Shown piece by piece: positions 50,585-61,111 of a stretch of 64,000 bases of DNA (positions within the stretch are counted from its first letter, which is position 1; each line of letters begins with the position of its first letter). The notes under the pieces are model-generated. The model was not told the origin of the DNA and did no database searches. It was given only the letters and a program-made list of their open reading frames with translations. Source of the DNA: Pedobacter foliorum. GTDB taxonomy: Bacteria; Bacteroidota; Bacteroidia; Sphingobacteriales; Sphingobacteriaceae. The DNA lies in contig NZ_JABSNU010000003.1 in the NCBI RefSeq assembly GCF_013266735.1, forward strand, positions 310,001 to 374,000. The letters are read 5' to 3'. A program made the translations under genes and the position numbers.

Positions 50585-51559
50585 ATGAGAGAATCGTTGT
50601 TTGTTAAACAGAATTCCGCTAAGTGGAAGTCATACGAGCAAATGAGCGTAGCAACACCTGATGAACTTGCGGATAGGTTTGTAGACATTACGAATGATCT
50701 GGCCTACGCCAAAACATTTTATCCAAAGTCTAAGACAACGGAGTATTTAAATGGAATAGCGGCATTACTACACCAGTCTATTTACAAGAACAAAAAAGAA
50801 GACCGCAATGCATTTGTTGAGTTTTGGAAATTTGAACTTCCCATGCTTTTTTATACTTATCGCAAACAACTTTTATATTCTTTAATCTTCTTTGTGATCT
50901 CAAGCTTAATCGGGGTTTTATCAGCGAAATACGATGATACTTTTATAAGGTTAATTCTCGGAGATGGTTATGTTAATATGACCAATGAAAATATTGCAAA
51001 GGGTGATCCATTTGGCGTTTATAAAACACAAGGTGAGATTAGTATGTTTTTTATGATTGCGGCAAACAATATTTATGTATCACTAATAATGTTTGTGAGC
51101 GGAATTTTCTTGTCTATTGGGCCTGTCTTTTTTATTCTAAGGAATGGAATTATGCTAGGCTCATTTGAGTATTACTTTTTTAGTAAGGGGCTTGGAATGG
51201 AATCTATCCTAGTAATATGGATTCATGGAACTTTAGAAATATCTGCTATTATTATTGCCGGTGGTGCAGGTCTGGTTTTAGGCCATGGCTTGTTGTTTCC
51301 TAAAACATATACTCGTCTTCAGGCATTTGTCAATAGTGCAAAAGATGGGACTAAGATAGCATTAGGGATATTGCCCATAATTGTGGTGGCAGCAATCTTT
51401 GAAAGTTTTGTTACAAGGCATACTAATATGCCAGTTTGGTTAAGTGTATCCATTCTTGGAGGATCACTATTATTTATGGTTTGGTATGTAGTTTTATACC
51501 CGGCCCAACTTGTTAAGCGCAATCAAAATATAAACAATGTCGGAGAAATTAGAATTTAG
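50585..51559 (+). CDS. SpoIIM/DUF95 family membrane protein
   Basis: I choose ATG 50585 (324 residues, MRESLFVKQNSAKWKSYE); an ATG at 50537 would add an unrelated hydrophobic stretch. The first 90 residues are soluble and helical. From about 95 five or six membrane helices follow, with the family's WIHGTLEISAIIIAGGAGL near residue 215. Its relative SpoIIM takes part in peptidoglycan remodelling during engulfment in Bacillus; non-sporulating homologues like this are of unknown function. It is the first gene of the six-gene MoxR/DUF58 operon. The next gene starts 23 bases inside its 3' end. Confidence 0.88.
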   Translation: MRESLFVKQNSAKWKSYEQMSVATPDELADRFVDITNDLAYAKTFYPKSKTTEYLNGIAALLHQSIYKNKKEDRNAFVEFWKFELPMLFYTYRKQLLYSLIFFVISSLIGVLSAKYDDTFIRLILGDGYVNMTNENIAKGDPFGVYKTQGEISMFFMIAANNIYVSLIMFVSGIFLSIGPVFFILRNGIMLGSFEYYFFSKGLGMESILVIWIHGTLEISAIIIAGGAGLVLGHGLLFPKTYTRLQAFVNSAKDGTKIALGILPIIVVAAIFESFVTRHTNMPVWLSVSILGGSLLFMVWYVVLYPAQLVKRNQNINNVGEIRI

Positions 51560-52427
51560 AAAAATTAGAGAGTTTGGAGAGATCATTAATGATATGTTTC
51601 AGTTTTTGAAACAGAACTTTAAACCATTAATGAAAACATACATTTATTTATGCGGGTTCTTTGTACTGGCAGGAATGATAGCAGCAATAATGTATCAGCT
51701 GGGAATTCAAAAAGTGGCATTTGGTTACGGGAACGGTCAGTCGACTGTTTATGGAATTCAAAGATTATACGATGTGTTTACGTTAAATTATTTCCTTGTG
51801 ATCGTGTTGTCTATGCTAAATTATACAGCTATAAGTGTTTCGATCTTGTGCTTTATAGCTTTATATGTACAAAAAGGCAATCAAGCGCCTACGGTAGAGG
51901 AGGTTTGGGCATATTTCAAATACTATTTTCTTAGGGTTTTCGCCAGCAGTTTTGCTATAGTTATTTTTCTTGTCATTTGCTTTCTGTTTTGCTTTTTCCC
52001 CTTTGTATATGTTTTTCCGGCAATGTCTATTTTTTATTCAGTAATGGTATTGGAAAACGGGAGCTTTGAATATTCCTTTAGTCGTTCTTTCAAGTTATTA
52101 AAAGATCAATGGTGGGCAACTGCAGGAGCAATATTTGTAATTTGGATTATCTCTTACGCATGTATGTCAATGGCTTCTCTGCCGGCAATTATACTTACTT
52201 TGGTTTCTGGTTTTGCCAAAGGAGCAGGTGGTTTTAATAGCTTAGCTATTATTGTATCTACTATTATTCAATATGTATGTCAGGTGTTTATGATTTTGCC
52301 AATTATAGGTGTAACGTTGTGCTATTTCAATTTGGTAGAGCGTATGGATAATACTGGACTATTTGAAAGAATAAATCAACTAGGGAAGTCAGGGGCTGAC
52401 GTAAACTCTACACCTGAGGATTACTAA
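51537..52427 (+). CDS. Polytopic membrane protein of the MoxR/DUF58 operon, family unassigned
   Basis: This 296-residue protein has about six membrane helices. I do not recognise a named family. The pattern (short soluble N-terminus LEFRKIREFGEIINDMFQFL, paired helices, VLENGSFEYSFSRSFKLLKDQW) resembles glycerophosphoryl-diester-phosphodiesterase membrane-domain and DUF4013-type proteins. These often look like integral-membrane scaffolds. It overlaps the SpoIIM gene by 23 bases and is 1 base from the next gene, so tight coupling is clear. Confidence 0.8.
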   Translation: MSEKLEFRKIREFGEIINDMFQFLKQNFKPLMKTYIYLCGFFVLAGMIAAIMYQLGIQKVAFGYGNGQSTVYGIQRLYDVFTLNYFLVIVLSMLNYTAISVSILCFIALYVQKGNQAPTVEEVWAYFKYYFLRVFASSFAIVIFLVICFLFCFFPFVYVFPAMSIFYSVMVLENGSFEYSFSRSFKLLKDQWWATAGAIFVIWIISYACMSMASLPAIILTLVSGFAKGAGGFNSLAIIVSTIIQYVCQVFMILPIIGVTLCYFNLVERMDNTGLFERINQLGKSGADVNSTPEDY

Positions 52428-52428
52428 T

Positions 52429-53151
52429 ATGCGTTTACTGCTCTTTATCTTTCTTTTTTTTGGAGTTCCACAGGTTCATGCTGAAGCAGGGGCGATGGAT
52501 TCTACTGCAAAAAAAATGGAGGTTAGATTGGATATGACTAAAGTTGAATTGCGGAAGATTGATAAAAATAAGCTTAGTACATACAGTAAAGAAGCAGACT
52601 TCATTTATGATGATGCCCCTGCTCCTGAACTTAGTTTATGGGACAGATTTTGGAAATGGTTCTGGGATATGATAAACCAGATTTTGAGGAATAAAGTGTC
52701 TGGAGGAGCAATAAAGTATTTCGTAATTGTTGCACTTATTGCGTTAGTGGTTTTTATAGTGTTGAAGATAGCAGGAGCTGACCTTAAGATATTTTCCCGT
52801 AAGTCTAAAGAAGTAGAAGTTCCTTATAGTGAATCTGATGATAATATTCATGAAATCAATTTTAATGAAGAGATTGAAAAGGCAATTTCAAGTTCTAATT
52901 ATAGGCTAGCTGTTAGACTTTTATATTTACGGGCACTTAAGAATTTGAGTGATAAAGATCTTATTCACTGGCTTCCGGAAAAAACGAATCAGACTTATAT
53001 TAGTGAAATTAATGATCCGGATAAAAAAAGAGAATTCAGTAGGCTTACTCATCAATTTGAATATGTTTGGTATGGAGAGTTTTTTATTGATAAGGAGAAC
53101 TTTAATACGATAAAGGATACTTTTGAACGGTTTAATTTGCATAGCTCATGA
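52429..53151 (+). CDS. DUF4129 domain-containing membrane protein
   Basis: This 240-residue protein has a signal peptide (MRLLLFIFLFFGVPQVHAEA), an acidic ectodomain to about 85, one membrane helix at about 96-116 and a cytoplasmic C-terminal DUF4129 domain. The domain is recognisable from AVRLLYLRALKNLSDKDLIHW, with SRLTHQFEYVWYGEF near residue 205. DUF4129 also occurs at the C-terminus of transglutaminase-type envelope proteins. It overlaps the DUF4350 gene by 4 bases (ATGA). Confidence 0.9.
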   Translation: MRLLLFIFLFFGVPQVHAEAGAMDSTAKKMEVRLDMTKVELRKIDKNKLSTYSKEADFIYDDAPAPELSLWDRFWKWFWDMINQILRNKVSGGAIKYFVIVALIALVVFIVLKIAGADLKIFSRKSKEVEVPYSESDDNIHEINFNEEIEKAISSSNYRLAVRLLYLRALKNLSDKDLIHWLPEKTNQTYISEINDPDKKREFSRLTHQFEYVWYGEFFIDKENFNTIKDTFERFNLHSS

Positions 53152-54329
53152 AAGGATTAAGAAGATACCTTATTGTGAGTGCAGTGCTTTTGGTGGCTTA
53201 TCTGGTGGCTCAATATTATAAGCCGACGCCAACAAATTGGACATCTACTTATTTAAAAGAGGACAAGATTCCGTTCGGCACATATATTCTGTTTCATCAA
53301 ATACACGAGTTATTTCCCAAAAAAGATGTGAGGGTAACTAGAGATCCTATATACAATACTTTAAAGGATAGCAGTTTTAAAAACGTTAATTATCTTTTTA
53401 TCTCTCATTCAATTGAAGTTGATAAGTTAGACTTTAGGGAGCTGATAAACTTTGTAGAACAAGGTAATAATGCATTTATTGCTGCTTTTGATTTTGGCAA
53501 AACTTTGAGAGATACCCTTAAATTAGAGATAGGATCATCTTATAATTATTCAGTTGAAAAGTCGACAGGTGTTAATTTTACCAATCCGGCTTTAAAAGCT
53601 AAATCTGATTATACTTTTGGAAAGCAAATAGCCGAGCAGTATTTTAGTTCGTTTGATACCTCAAGGGTAACGGTACTGGGCAAAAATATTGAAGGGAAAC
53701 CTAACTTTATTAAATACACCTATGGCAAAGGCAGCATATACATTTTGCCTAATCCTCAACTGTTAACTAATTACAGCTTACTAAATCCTCTGGGTGCTGA
53801 TTATGCAGCCAAGGCTTTATCTTACCTCCCAGCTTCAGCAAGTTTGCTCTGGGACGAACATAATACGAGGGGAAATATTGATGATTCAGCAATTCTGCGT
53901 GTCATCTTTAAGAATGAGTCATTACGCTGGGCATATTATATAGCAATGGCAGGATTGATCATCTTTGTCTTGTTTGAAATGAAGCGTAGACAGCGGATAA
54001 TCCCTGTAATAGAACCACTAAAAAACTCATCGCTGGATTTTGTTAAAGTGGTAGGCAAAGTATACTATCAACAAAGAGATAACAGGGATATTGCAAGAAA
54101 GAAGATAAACTATTTTCTTGAACATATCAGAAGCACTTATGCGCTGAAAACGGGATCACTGGATAACGAATTGAAGCAAGCATTACATTTTAAATCAGGT
54201 GTTCCTGAGGAGACAATTGATCAATTGTTTCTCATCGTAAACGAGATAAACAATAATCAACGTGTTGATGATAGCTCACTGATTAACCTTAATAAACTAA
54301 TTGAAAGATTTTACAAACAAGCTCAATAA
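53148..54329 (+). CDS. DUF4350 domain-containing membrane protein
   Basis: This 393-residue protein has an N-terminal membrane helix (about 7-22). A long extracytoplasmic DUF4350 domain (about 38-245) has a GATase-like fold, with YLFISHSIEVDKLDFRELINF near 84. A second helix lies at about 263-280. The cytoplasmic tail is helical (KVVGKVYYQQRDNRDIARKK). It probably presents a ligand-binding domain outside and signals to MoxR/DUF58 inside, which is inference from layout. It is 3 bases upstream of the MoxR gene. Confidence 0.88.
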   Translation: MKGLRRYLIVSAVLLVAYLVAQYYKPTPTNWTSTYLKEDKIPFGTYILFHQIHELFPKKDVRVTRDPIYNTLKDSSFKNVNYLFISHSIEVDKLDFRELINFVEQGNNAFIAAFDFGKTLRDTLKLEIGSSYNYSVEKSTGVNFTNPALKAKSDYTFGKQIAEQYFSSFDTSRVTVLGKNIEGKPNFIKYTYGKGSIYILPNPQLLTNYSLLNPLGADYAAKALSYLPASASLLWDEHNTRGNIDDSAILRVIFKNESLRWAYYIAMAGLIIFVLFEMKRRQRIIPVIEPLKNSSLDFVKVVGKVYYQQRDNRDIARKKINYFLEHIRSTYALKTGSLDNELKQALHFKSGVPEETIDQLFLIVNEINNNQRVDDSSLINLNKLIERFYKQAQ

Positions 54330-54332
54330 ACT

Positions 54333-55310
54333 ATGGAACCGGAAATTTTTAATGAAAGAACCGACTTAACTGAACTTAATCAGGCTGTTGATCAGATAAG
54401 ACAATCACTGAGCAGTATTATTATTGGACAAAAGGAAACGATTGATTTTCTTATTGCGGCTTTACTAGCTGATGGCCATATTTTGCTTGAGGGTGTTCCT
54501 GGGGTAGCTAAAACTTTAAGTGCTAAACTTGTTGCAAAGAGTATTGATGCCTCTTTTTCTAGAATTCAGTTTACTCCTGATTTAATGCCTTCAGATGTGT
54601 TGGGGACTTCAGTGTTTGATCCAAGATCTTCATCATTTGAGTATAGGAAAGGGCCAATATTTGGCCATATTATATTGGTAGATGAAATTAACAGGGCTCC
54701 GGCAAAAACACAGTCAGCTTTGTTTGAAGTGATGGAAGAGCGACAGATAACTGTCGATGGCCACACTTATCCAATGGATGAACCTTTTATGGTTTTGGCC
54801 ACTCAGAATCCAATTGAACAGGAAGGTACTTATAGATTGCCTGAGGCTCAGCTTGATCGTTTTCTATTTAAAATAGAGGTAAAATACCCTACTTTGGAAG
54901 AAGAGATTATCATTCTTCAAAATCAACATCAGCAAAAGCTGGAGGTAGAAATAAATGCAGTTAAAGCCGTTTTAAGCATTGATAAAATCAAAAAATGCAG
55001 AGCCATCATAAAGGCTTTACATGTTGAGCCTAAGCTAATAGAATATGCAGCAAGGATAACTCACGAGACAAGAAACAATAAGTCACTTTACCTGGGCGCT
55101 TCGCCGCGTGCATCTCTGGCCATGATTAATAGTGCTAAAGCTATTGCCGCAATGCAGGGACGTGATTTTGTTACACCAGAAGATATTATTAAAGTAGCGG
55201 CTCCTGTACTTGCACACAGAATTATGCTAACACCGGATAAGGAAATGGAGGGGCTTACACCTGCTGATGTAGTTGCACAGATTATTCAAAAATTAGAGAT
55301 CCCAAGGTAA
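54333..55310 (+). CDS. MoxR family AAA+ ATPase
   Basis: This 325-residue MoxR-type AAA+ chaperone ATPase has Walker A GVPGVAKTLS near residue 52, the family form with Ala for Gly before Lys-Thr. Walker B is ILVDEINRAPAKTQSALFEVMEE, shown by DEINRAP near 112. ATQNPIEQEGTYRLPEAQLDRF supplies sensor 1 and the Arg finger region. MoxR proteins work with VWA-domain partners to assemble or activate target complexes. Here the partner is the DUF58 protein immediately downstream. Confidence 0.94.
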   Translation: MEPEIFNERTDLTELNQAVDQIRQSLSSIIIGQKETIDFLIAALLADGHILLEGVPGVAKTLSAKLVAKSIDASFSRIQFTPDLMPSDVLGTSVFDPRSSSFEYRKGPIFGHIILVDEINRAPAKTQSALFEVMEERQITVDGHTYPMDEPFMVLATQNPIEQEGTYRLPEAQLDRFLFKIEVKYPTLEEEIIILQNQHQQKLEVEINAVKAVLSIDKIKKCRAIIKALHVEPKLIEYAARITHETRNNKSLYLGASPRASLAMINSAKAIAAMQGRDFVTPEDIIKVAAPVLAHRIMLTPDKEMEGLTPADVVAQIIQKLEIPR

Positions 55311-55321
55311 TACTTAAGCTG

Positions 55322-56668
55322 TTGAAAAACTTTTTTAAGACATATTATAAAGACCTGTTTTTAGGTAAAAGGCTATTTGCAGGAATTGGGCTGTGTGTTA
55401 CTTTGTTCCTGTTCTCCTTCTTTTTGCCATGGCTTGGCGATATTCCATTCATTATTTTTTGGATATTGATGTCAATGATGGTTATAGATCTAATTATGCT
55501 TTATCGCCAGGAGAAAGGATTCTTTTTAAGAAGAGATCTTCCGGAAAGACTAAGTAACGGTGACGAAAACGAACTACATATTTACATTGAAAGCTTTTAT
55601 TCTTTTGCAACCAAAGTGGGAATTATTGATGAAATCCCTTTACAGTTTCAAAAAAGGGATATCTGGTTTAGCAGTAGTTTAAAGGCCCGTGAGCATAAAA
55701 CAATCAATTATACTTTACGTCCAACTAAAAGAGGAGAATATGTATTTGGCCTCATTCGTTTATACGTTAGTTCGCCTCTTGGCTTAATTGTAAGAAGATT
55801 CAATTTTGGAGAAGAAGTAACAGTTCCTGTTTATCCCTCTTTCCTTCAGTTAAGAAGGTATGAATTGATGGCTATTTCGAATAGATTAAATGAAATTGGA
55901 ATAAAAAAGATAAGAAGGATTGGCCATAGTCTGGAGTTTGATCAGGTAAAAAACTACGTGCAAGGTGATGATTATAGGACGGTTAACTGGAAAGCAACTG
56001 CCCGAAAAGGAGAGCTGATGGTTAACTCTTTTACCGATGAAAAAGCTCAGCATGTTTACTGTGTAATAGATAAATCAAGAGCCATGAAAATGCCTTTTGA
56101 AGGCTTGAGCTTATTGGATTATGCCATTAATGCAAGTTTGGTTCTTTCTAATGTAGCCTTGTTAAAAGAGGATAAAGCAGGTTTAATTACAATAGCTGAA
56201 AAAACCGGAAGTATCGTGCCTGCTGATAGAAAACCTGCTCAGCTTGGTAAAATTATGAGCGTATTATATAAAGAGAAAACAAGGTATCTTGAAACGAATA
56301 TGGAAGCTCTATATACCAGTATCCGCGGTGTTATGAAACAGCGTAGCCTGATTGTTTTCTTTACAAATTTTGAAAGTATGTCTGCATTAAACAGGCAGCT
56401 ACCGTTCTTAAAGCGCATTGCTAAATTCCATTTATTACTAATTGTATTTTTTGAAAATACAGAACTAAAATCTCTTACTGAGGAAGAAGTAAGAGATGTG
56501 GAAGGGATTTATATTAAAACCATTGCCAGTAAATTCGCTTATGAGAAAAAACTAATCGTTAAAGAACTTGCCAAGCATGGAATATTAAGCATCCTTACGC
56601 CGCCAGAAAAGCTAACGATTAATGTAATCAACAGATATCTTTCTATTAAAGCACAACAGAAAATCTAA
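55322..56668 (+). CDS. DUF58 family protein with degenerate VWA fold
   Basis: This 448-residue protein starts at TTG 55322 (MKNFFKTYYKDLFLGKRLF); no ATG fits. Two membrane helices lie at about 20-62, then a soluble region. The DUF58 hallmark is YVQGDDYRTVNWKATARKG near residue 215. The VWA-like fold after it has VIDKSRAMK where the MIDAS motif DxSxS should be, with the last Ser replaced by Ala, so metal binding may be weakened. It is the presumed adaptor of the MoxR ATPase and the last gene of the operon, convergent with sdaA. Confidence 0.9.
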   Translation: MKNFFKTYYKDLFLGKRLFAGIGLCVTLFLFSFFLPWLGDIPFIIFWILMSMMVIDLIMLYRQEKGFFLRRDLPERLSNGDENELHIYIESFYSFATKVGIIDEIPLQFQKRDIWFSSSLKAREHKTINYTLRPTKRGEYVFGLIRLYVSSPLGLIVRRFNFGEEVTVPVYPSFLQLRRYELMAISNRLNEIGIKKIRRIGHSLEFDQVKNYVQGDDYRTVNWKATARKGELMVNSFTDEKAQHVYCVIDKSRAMKMPFEGLSLLDYAINASLVLSNVALLKEDKAGLITIAEKTGSIVPADRKPAQLGKIMSVLYKEKTRYLETNMEALYTSIRGVMKQRSLIVFFTNFESMSALNRQLPFLKRIAKFHLLLIVFFENTELKSLTEEEVRDVEGIYIKTIASKFAYEKKLIVKELAKHGILSILTPPEKLTINVINRYLSIKAQQKI

Positions 56669-56678
56669 TGATAAGATT

Positions 56679-58106
56679 TTAGCACTCAGGTAAACTTATT
56701 GGAATATTGGTAGCTAAACCACCATCTGATGTTTCCTTATATTTTGAGTTCATATCCAAAGCTGTTTCCCACATTGTATTTACTACAGCATCTAAACTTA
56801 CTTTTGCTTTATCCGGATTGCTTTGCAATGCAAGTTGGCTTGCCGTAATGGCTTTTATAGCACCCATAGTATTTCTTTCTATGCAAGGTATTTGAACTAA
56901 ACCGCCAATAGGATCGCAGGTAAGGCCTAAATGATGTTCCATGGCTATTTCAGCGGCCATTAAAACTTGTCTCTGAGACCCTCCTAAACACTCAGTAAGC
57001 GCAGCAGCCGCCATTGCTGAAGATACGCCAATCTCCGCCTGACAACCGCCCATCGCGGCTGATATAGTAGCTCCCTTTTTGAAGATGCTTCCTATTTCAG
57101 ATGCACAAGCAATAAACTGTGTAATTTTTTCTTCGTCAAAGCCATTACAGAAGGTGATAAAGTACTGCAATACTGCCGGGATAACTCCTGCGGCACCATT
57201 TGTTGGTGCGGTTACTACACGGCCAAATGAAGCATTTTCTTCATTAACAGCCAGCGCGAAACAACTTACCCAGTCCAGCGTATAATTAAAGCCATTACCG
57301 CCGGCTCTAATGGCCATTACCCAATTTTCATAGTTGGTGTAAACACTATTGCACATTAATTTTTTATTGAGCGCTGCGGCTCTCCTCGCTACATTTAATC
57401 CGCCAGGTAAAAAGCCGGAAGTATGACATCCTCTGTAGATGCAATCTTTCATTACATTAAAGTGCTGTAAAATCCCTGCTCTGGTAACAGCTTCTGTGCG
57501 CCAGGCGAGTTCATTTTCCATTACCACCTCAGAAACCTTAAGTCCCGTAGTTAGGCACCAGTGTAATAGGTCTCCTGCCTTTTCAATAGGGAAAGGTAAG
57601 TCTACCTGTTCTTTTTCTTTGCCGTCTTCACCTTCTTTAACTACAAAACCACCACCTATAGAGTAATAAGTTTCTGATACAGCTTTCCCGGTTGTTAGAA
57701 AAGCTTGAAATGTAACTGCATTGGGGTGAAAGGGTAGGCTTTCAAAAAAAAGAAATACAAGATCTTCGGTGTAATTGAAGGCAATAGATTTCTCTCCTGC
57801 CAGGTTTAGCAATTGATCTTTTTTGATAGATTCAACTGTGCAGTCAATTGCATTCACGTCAAAAGTGACTGGATCTGCTCCGTTTAATCCCAGTAATATG
57901 GCAATGTCAGTGCCATGCCCTTTACCAGTTTTGGCTAATGATCCATAAAGCAAAATCTTTATTTGCTCTACATCATCTAATAAGTTTTGTTGCTTTAATG
58001 AAGCAGTAAATTGTTGTGCCGCTCTCCATGGCCCAAGTGTATGTGAACTTGATGGTCCAATTCCTATCTTAAAAATATCGAATACCGAGATCTGTTCCCT
58101 TTGCAT
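56679..58106 (-). CDS. sdaA: L-serine ammonia-lyase (single-chain, iron-sulfur)
   Basis: This 475-residue enzyme deaminates L-serine to pyruvate. The N-terminal beta-type domain begins [21 protein letters not shown]. The catalytic alpha-type domain has [13 protein letters not shown] and GGCQAEIGV, and a [16 protein letters not shown] stretch; these supply the cysteines for the [4Fe-4S] cluster. The length fits the fused, single-polypeptide form. A TAGCTTTG box ends 4 bases before its ATG and lies just beyond the mgtC-like stop. Confidence 0.94.
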   Translation of the reverse strand: MQREQISVFDIFKIGIGPSSSHTLGPWRAAQQFTASLKQQNLLDDVEQIKILLYGSLAKTGKGHGTDIAILLGLNGADPVTFDVNAIDCTVESIKKDQLLNLAGEKSIAFNYTEDLVFLFFESLPFHPNAVTFQAFLTTGKAVSETYYSIGGGFVVKEGEDGKEKEQVDLPFPIEKAGDLLHWCLTTGLKVSEVVMENELAWRTEAVTRAGILQHFNVMKDCIYRGCHTSGFLPGGLNVARRAAALNKKLMCNSVYTNYENWVMAIRAGGNGFNYTLDWVSCFALAVNEENASFGRVVTAPTNGAAGVIPAVLQYFITFCNGFDEEKITQFIACASEIGSIFKKGATISAAMGGCQAEIGVSSAMAAAALTECLGGSQRQVLMAAEIAMEHHLGLTCDPIGGLVQIPCIERNTMGAIKAITASQLALQSNPDKAKVSLDAVVNTMWETALDMNSKYKETSDGGLATNIPISLPEC

Positions 58107-58110
58107 AATG

Positions 58111-58118
58111 CAAAGCTA
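58111..58118 (-). promoter_or_regulatory. Candidate -7 box (TAGCTTTG) abutting sdaA
   Basis: This is an exact TAnnTTTG match on the minus strand, 4 bases from the ATG, in the 16-base gap after the MgtC-family gene. A TTTG at 58131-58134 is too close for a standard -33. Confidence 0.45.
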
Positions 58119-58122
58119 AAAC

Positions 58123-58782
58123 TTAAAAGTCAAATGCTATGATATTTCTATCCTCAAGCATCCGATCTACAAATCTTTTGTGATTTTTAGGACTCCCTAT
58201 AGCTATCCATGTTCCACTAATGATGCCGTTGGCGAGTTCCTGTTTGCCTCTGGTGAGTTTTAGTTTAGAAGTTTTAATGTCCTCTTCATACTTCTCTAGG
58301 CTTTCATTTTCGAACCTTTTAACTATTCTGTAGACCCTTTTGGTAAAGCGCTGTTCCACCATTTCTTCCAGATAGGGAAAAGTGAATAATGCTACAAGAA
58401 CCACCAGAGTTACTCCAATTGCCTGTTCATAATATCCAGCCCCAATAGCCATCCCAATTGCCGCTACAATCCATATTACACAGGCAGTAGTTAAACCTTT
58501 GACCTGATTGTCTTCTTTGAAGATAACTCCCGCTCCTAAAAAGCCTATGCCGGTAACAATATTGGAGGCTATACGGTCATGACTGCTAAGTCCAATTTTT
58601 ACAGATAGAATTGTGAAGAGGGTAGAACCAAGGCCAATCATAATCATTGTCTTTAATCCAGCCTGTTTGCTTCTAAACTCTCGCTCAGCACCAATTAAAC
58701 CACATAGCAATGTTGCCATTAAAAATTTATTCACTTCAGTAGCTGTAATGAAATGACTGTTTTCTAAGATATTCTCCATCAT
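58123..58782 (-). CDS. MgtC/SapB family membrane protein
   Basis: This 219-residue protein has four to five membrane helices in the first 140 residues. The family signature lies near residue 30 (CGLIGAEREFRSKQAGLKT), with GIGFLGAGVIFKEDNQVKGLT near 80. The C-terminal 70 residues form an ACT-like soluble domain. MgtC proteins act in Mg limitation and inhibit F-type ATP synthase in pathogens; the role in environmental Bacteroidota is not known. It lies between groEL and sdaA on the same strand but is separated from groEL by a terminator. Confidence 0.9.
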   Translation of the reverse strand: MMENILENSHFITATEVNKFLMATLLCGLIGAEREFRSKQAGLKTMIMIGLGSTLFTILSVKIGLSSHDRIASNIVTGIGFLGAGVIFKEDNQVKGLTTACVIWIVAAIGMAIGAGYYEQAIGVTLVVLVALFTFPYLEEMVEQRFTKRVYRIVKRFENESLEKYEEDIKTSKLKLTRGKQELANGIISGTWIAIGSPKNHKRFVDRMLEDRNIIAFDF

Positions 58783-58813
58783 ATTTTAACTATCTAAATA
58801 TAACAAAGATTTA

Positions 58814-58853
58814 AAACAAAAAGACCCGCTGTTCTCAGCGGGTCTTTTTGTTT
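58814..58853. terminator. Strong terminator after groEL, symmetrical on both strands
   Basis: A perfect 18-bp stem (58814-58831 with 58836-58853) with a TTCT loop is flanked by A and T tracts. It ends groESL transcription before the mgtC-like gene. Confidence 0.92.
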
Positions 58854-58873
58854 AAGTGTAAGGGAAATGATGA

Positions 58874-60535
<1,662 letters not shown>

Positions 60536-60590
60536 TTAAGCTAAGACGAGTTAAGGCTTAGCCAATTTCATTTCAATAATTATACTTGGA

Positions 60591-60884
60591 TTAAAGAGTT
60601 CCTAAGATATCAGAATCTCTCATAATTAAATACTCAGTACCTTCAATGGTAACTTCAGTGCCACCATATTTGCTATATAAAACCTGATCACCAACCTTAA
60701 CACTTAATGGGATTAGATTTCCGGTTTGGTCAGCATATTTACCAGGTCCAACAGCTACTACGATTCCTTGTTGAGGTTTTTCTTTAGCGGTATCAGGGAT
60801 ATAAATACCAGAAGCTGTTTTTTCTTCTGCAGCAGCAGCTTCAACAACTACTCTATCTGCATTAGGTTTAAAGTTTAAAGCCAT
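60591..60884 (-). CDS. groES: Co-chaperonin GroES (Hsp10)
   Basis: This 97-residue protein has the standard GroES fold: [27 protein letters not shown] with the mobile loop ([16 protein letters not shown] region) and [15 protein letters not shown]. It caps the GroEL cage. The upstream region holds two alternative promoter candidates, a TAAATTTG box and a sigma-54-like element. Confidence 0.97.
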   Translation of the reverse strand: MALNFKPNADRVVVEAAAAEEKTASGIYIPDTAKEKPQQGIVVAVGPGKYADQTGNLIPLSVKVGDQVLYSKYGGTEVTIEGTEYLIMRDSDILGTL

Positions 60885-60950
60885 AACTTATTATTGTTTT
60901 GTTTTTAGATTTATAAATGTAAAAGTAAATTAATTACGCAGGAAAGAACA

Positions 60951-60968
60951 TATCAGTTTTTATGCCAA
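60951..60968 (-). promoter_or_regulatory. Sigma-54-like element upstream of groES
   Basis: On the minus strand this reads TTGGCAT-AAAAA-CTGATA. The -24 TTGGCA is exact, and GG is 10 bases from the -12 dinucleotide, the correct spacing. The -12 GC is GA here, a mismatch at a conserved base. It lies 67-84 bases before the groES start. A sigma-54 activator gene is encoded at 63174-64000. Confidence 0.4.
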
Positions 60969-60983
60969 CGCGCTTAAGGTTGA

Positions 60984-60991
60984 CAAATTTA
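60984..60991 (-). promoter_or_regulatory. Candidate -7 box (TAAATTTG) for groESL
   Basis: This is an exact TAnnTTTG match on the minus strand about 100 bases before groES. It competes with the sigma-54-like element just downstream as the main start. Confidence 0.4.
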
Positions 60992-61054
60992 CGTAGCCTT
61001 GTCAGCTAATGGATTATCGTAAACTATTTTTGTGTCAGAGTGGCAGGGGCATAA

Positions 61055-61089
61055 AAAATCCCGGAAGGTATTAAACCTGCCGGGATTTT
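61055..61089 (-). terminator. Intrinsic terminator after secG
   Basis: Arms AAAATCCCGG..AGGT and ACCT..CCGGGATTTT pair over 14 bases with one mismatch and an internal 5-base loop. The minus-strand side continues TTTTTTATG. It separates secG from groES. Confidence 0.85.
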
Positions 61090-61111
61090 GCATTCTTATG
61101 GATATAAGAAC

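Noticed and set aside
56660..56680. AAAATCT/AGATTTT hairpin between the DUF58 gene and sdaA
   Set aside because: It is only 7 bp, AT-rich and lacks a T tract, so I do not call it a terminator.
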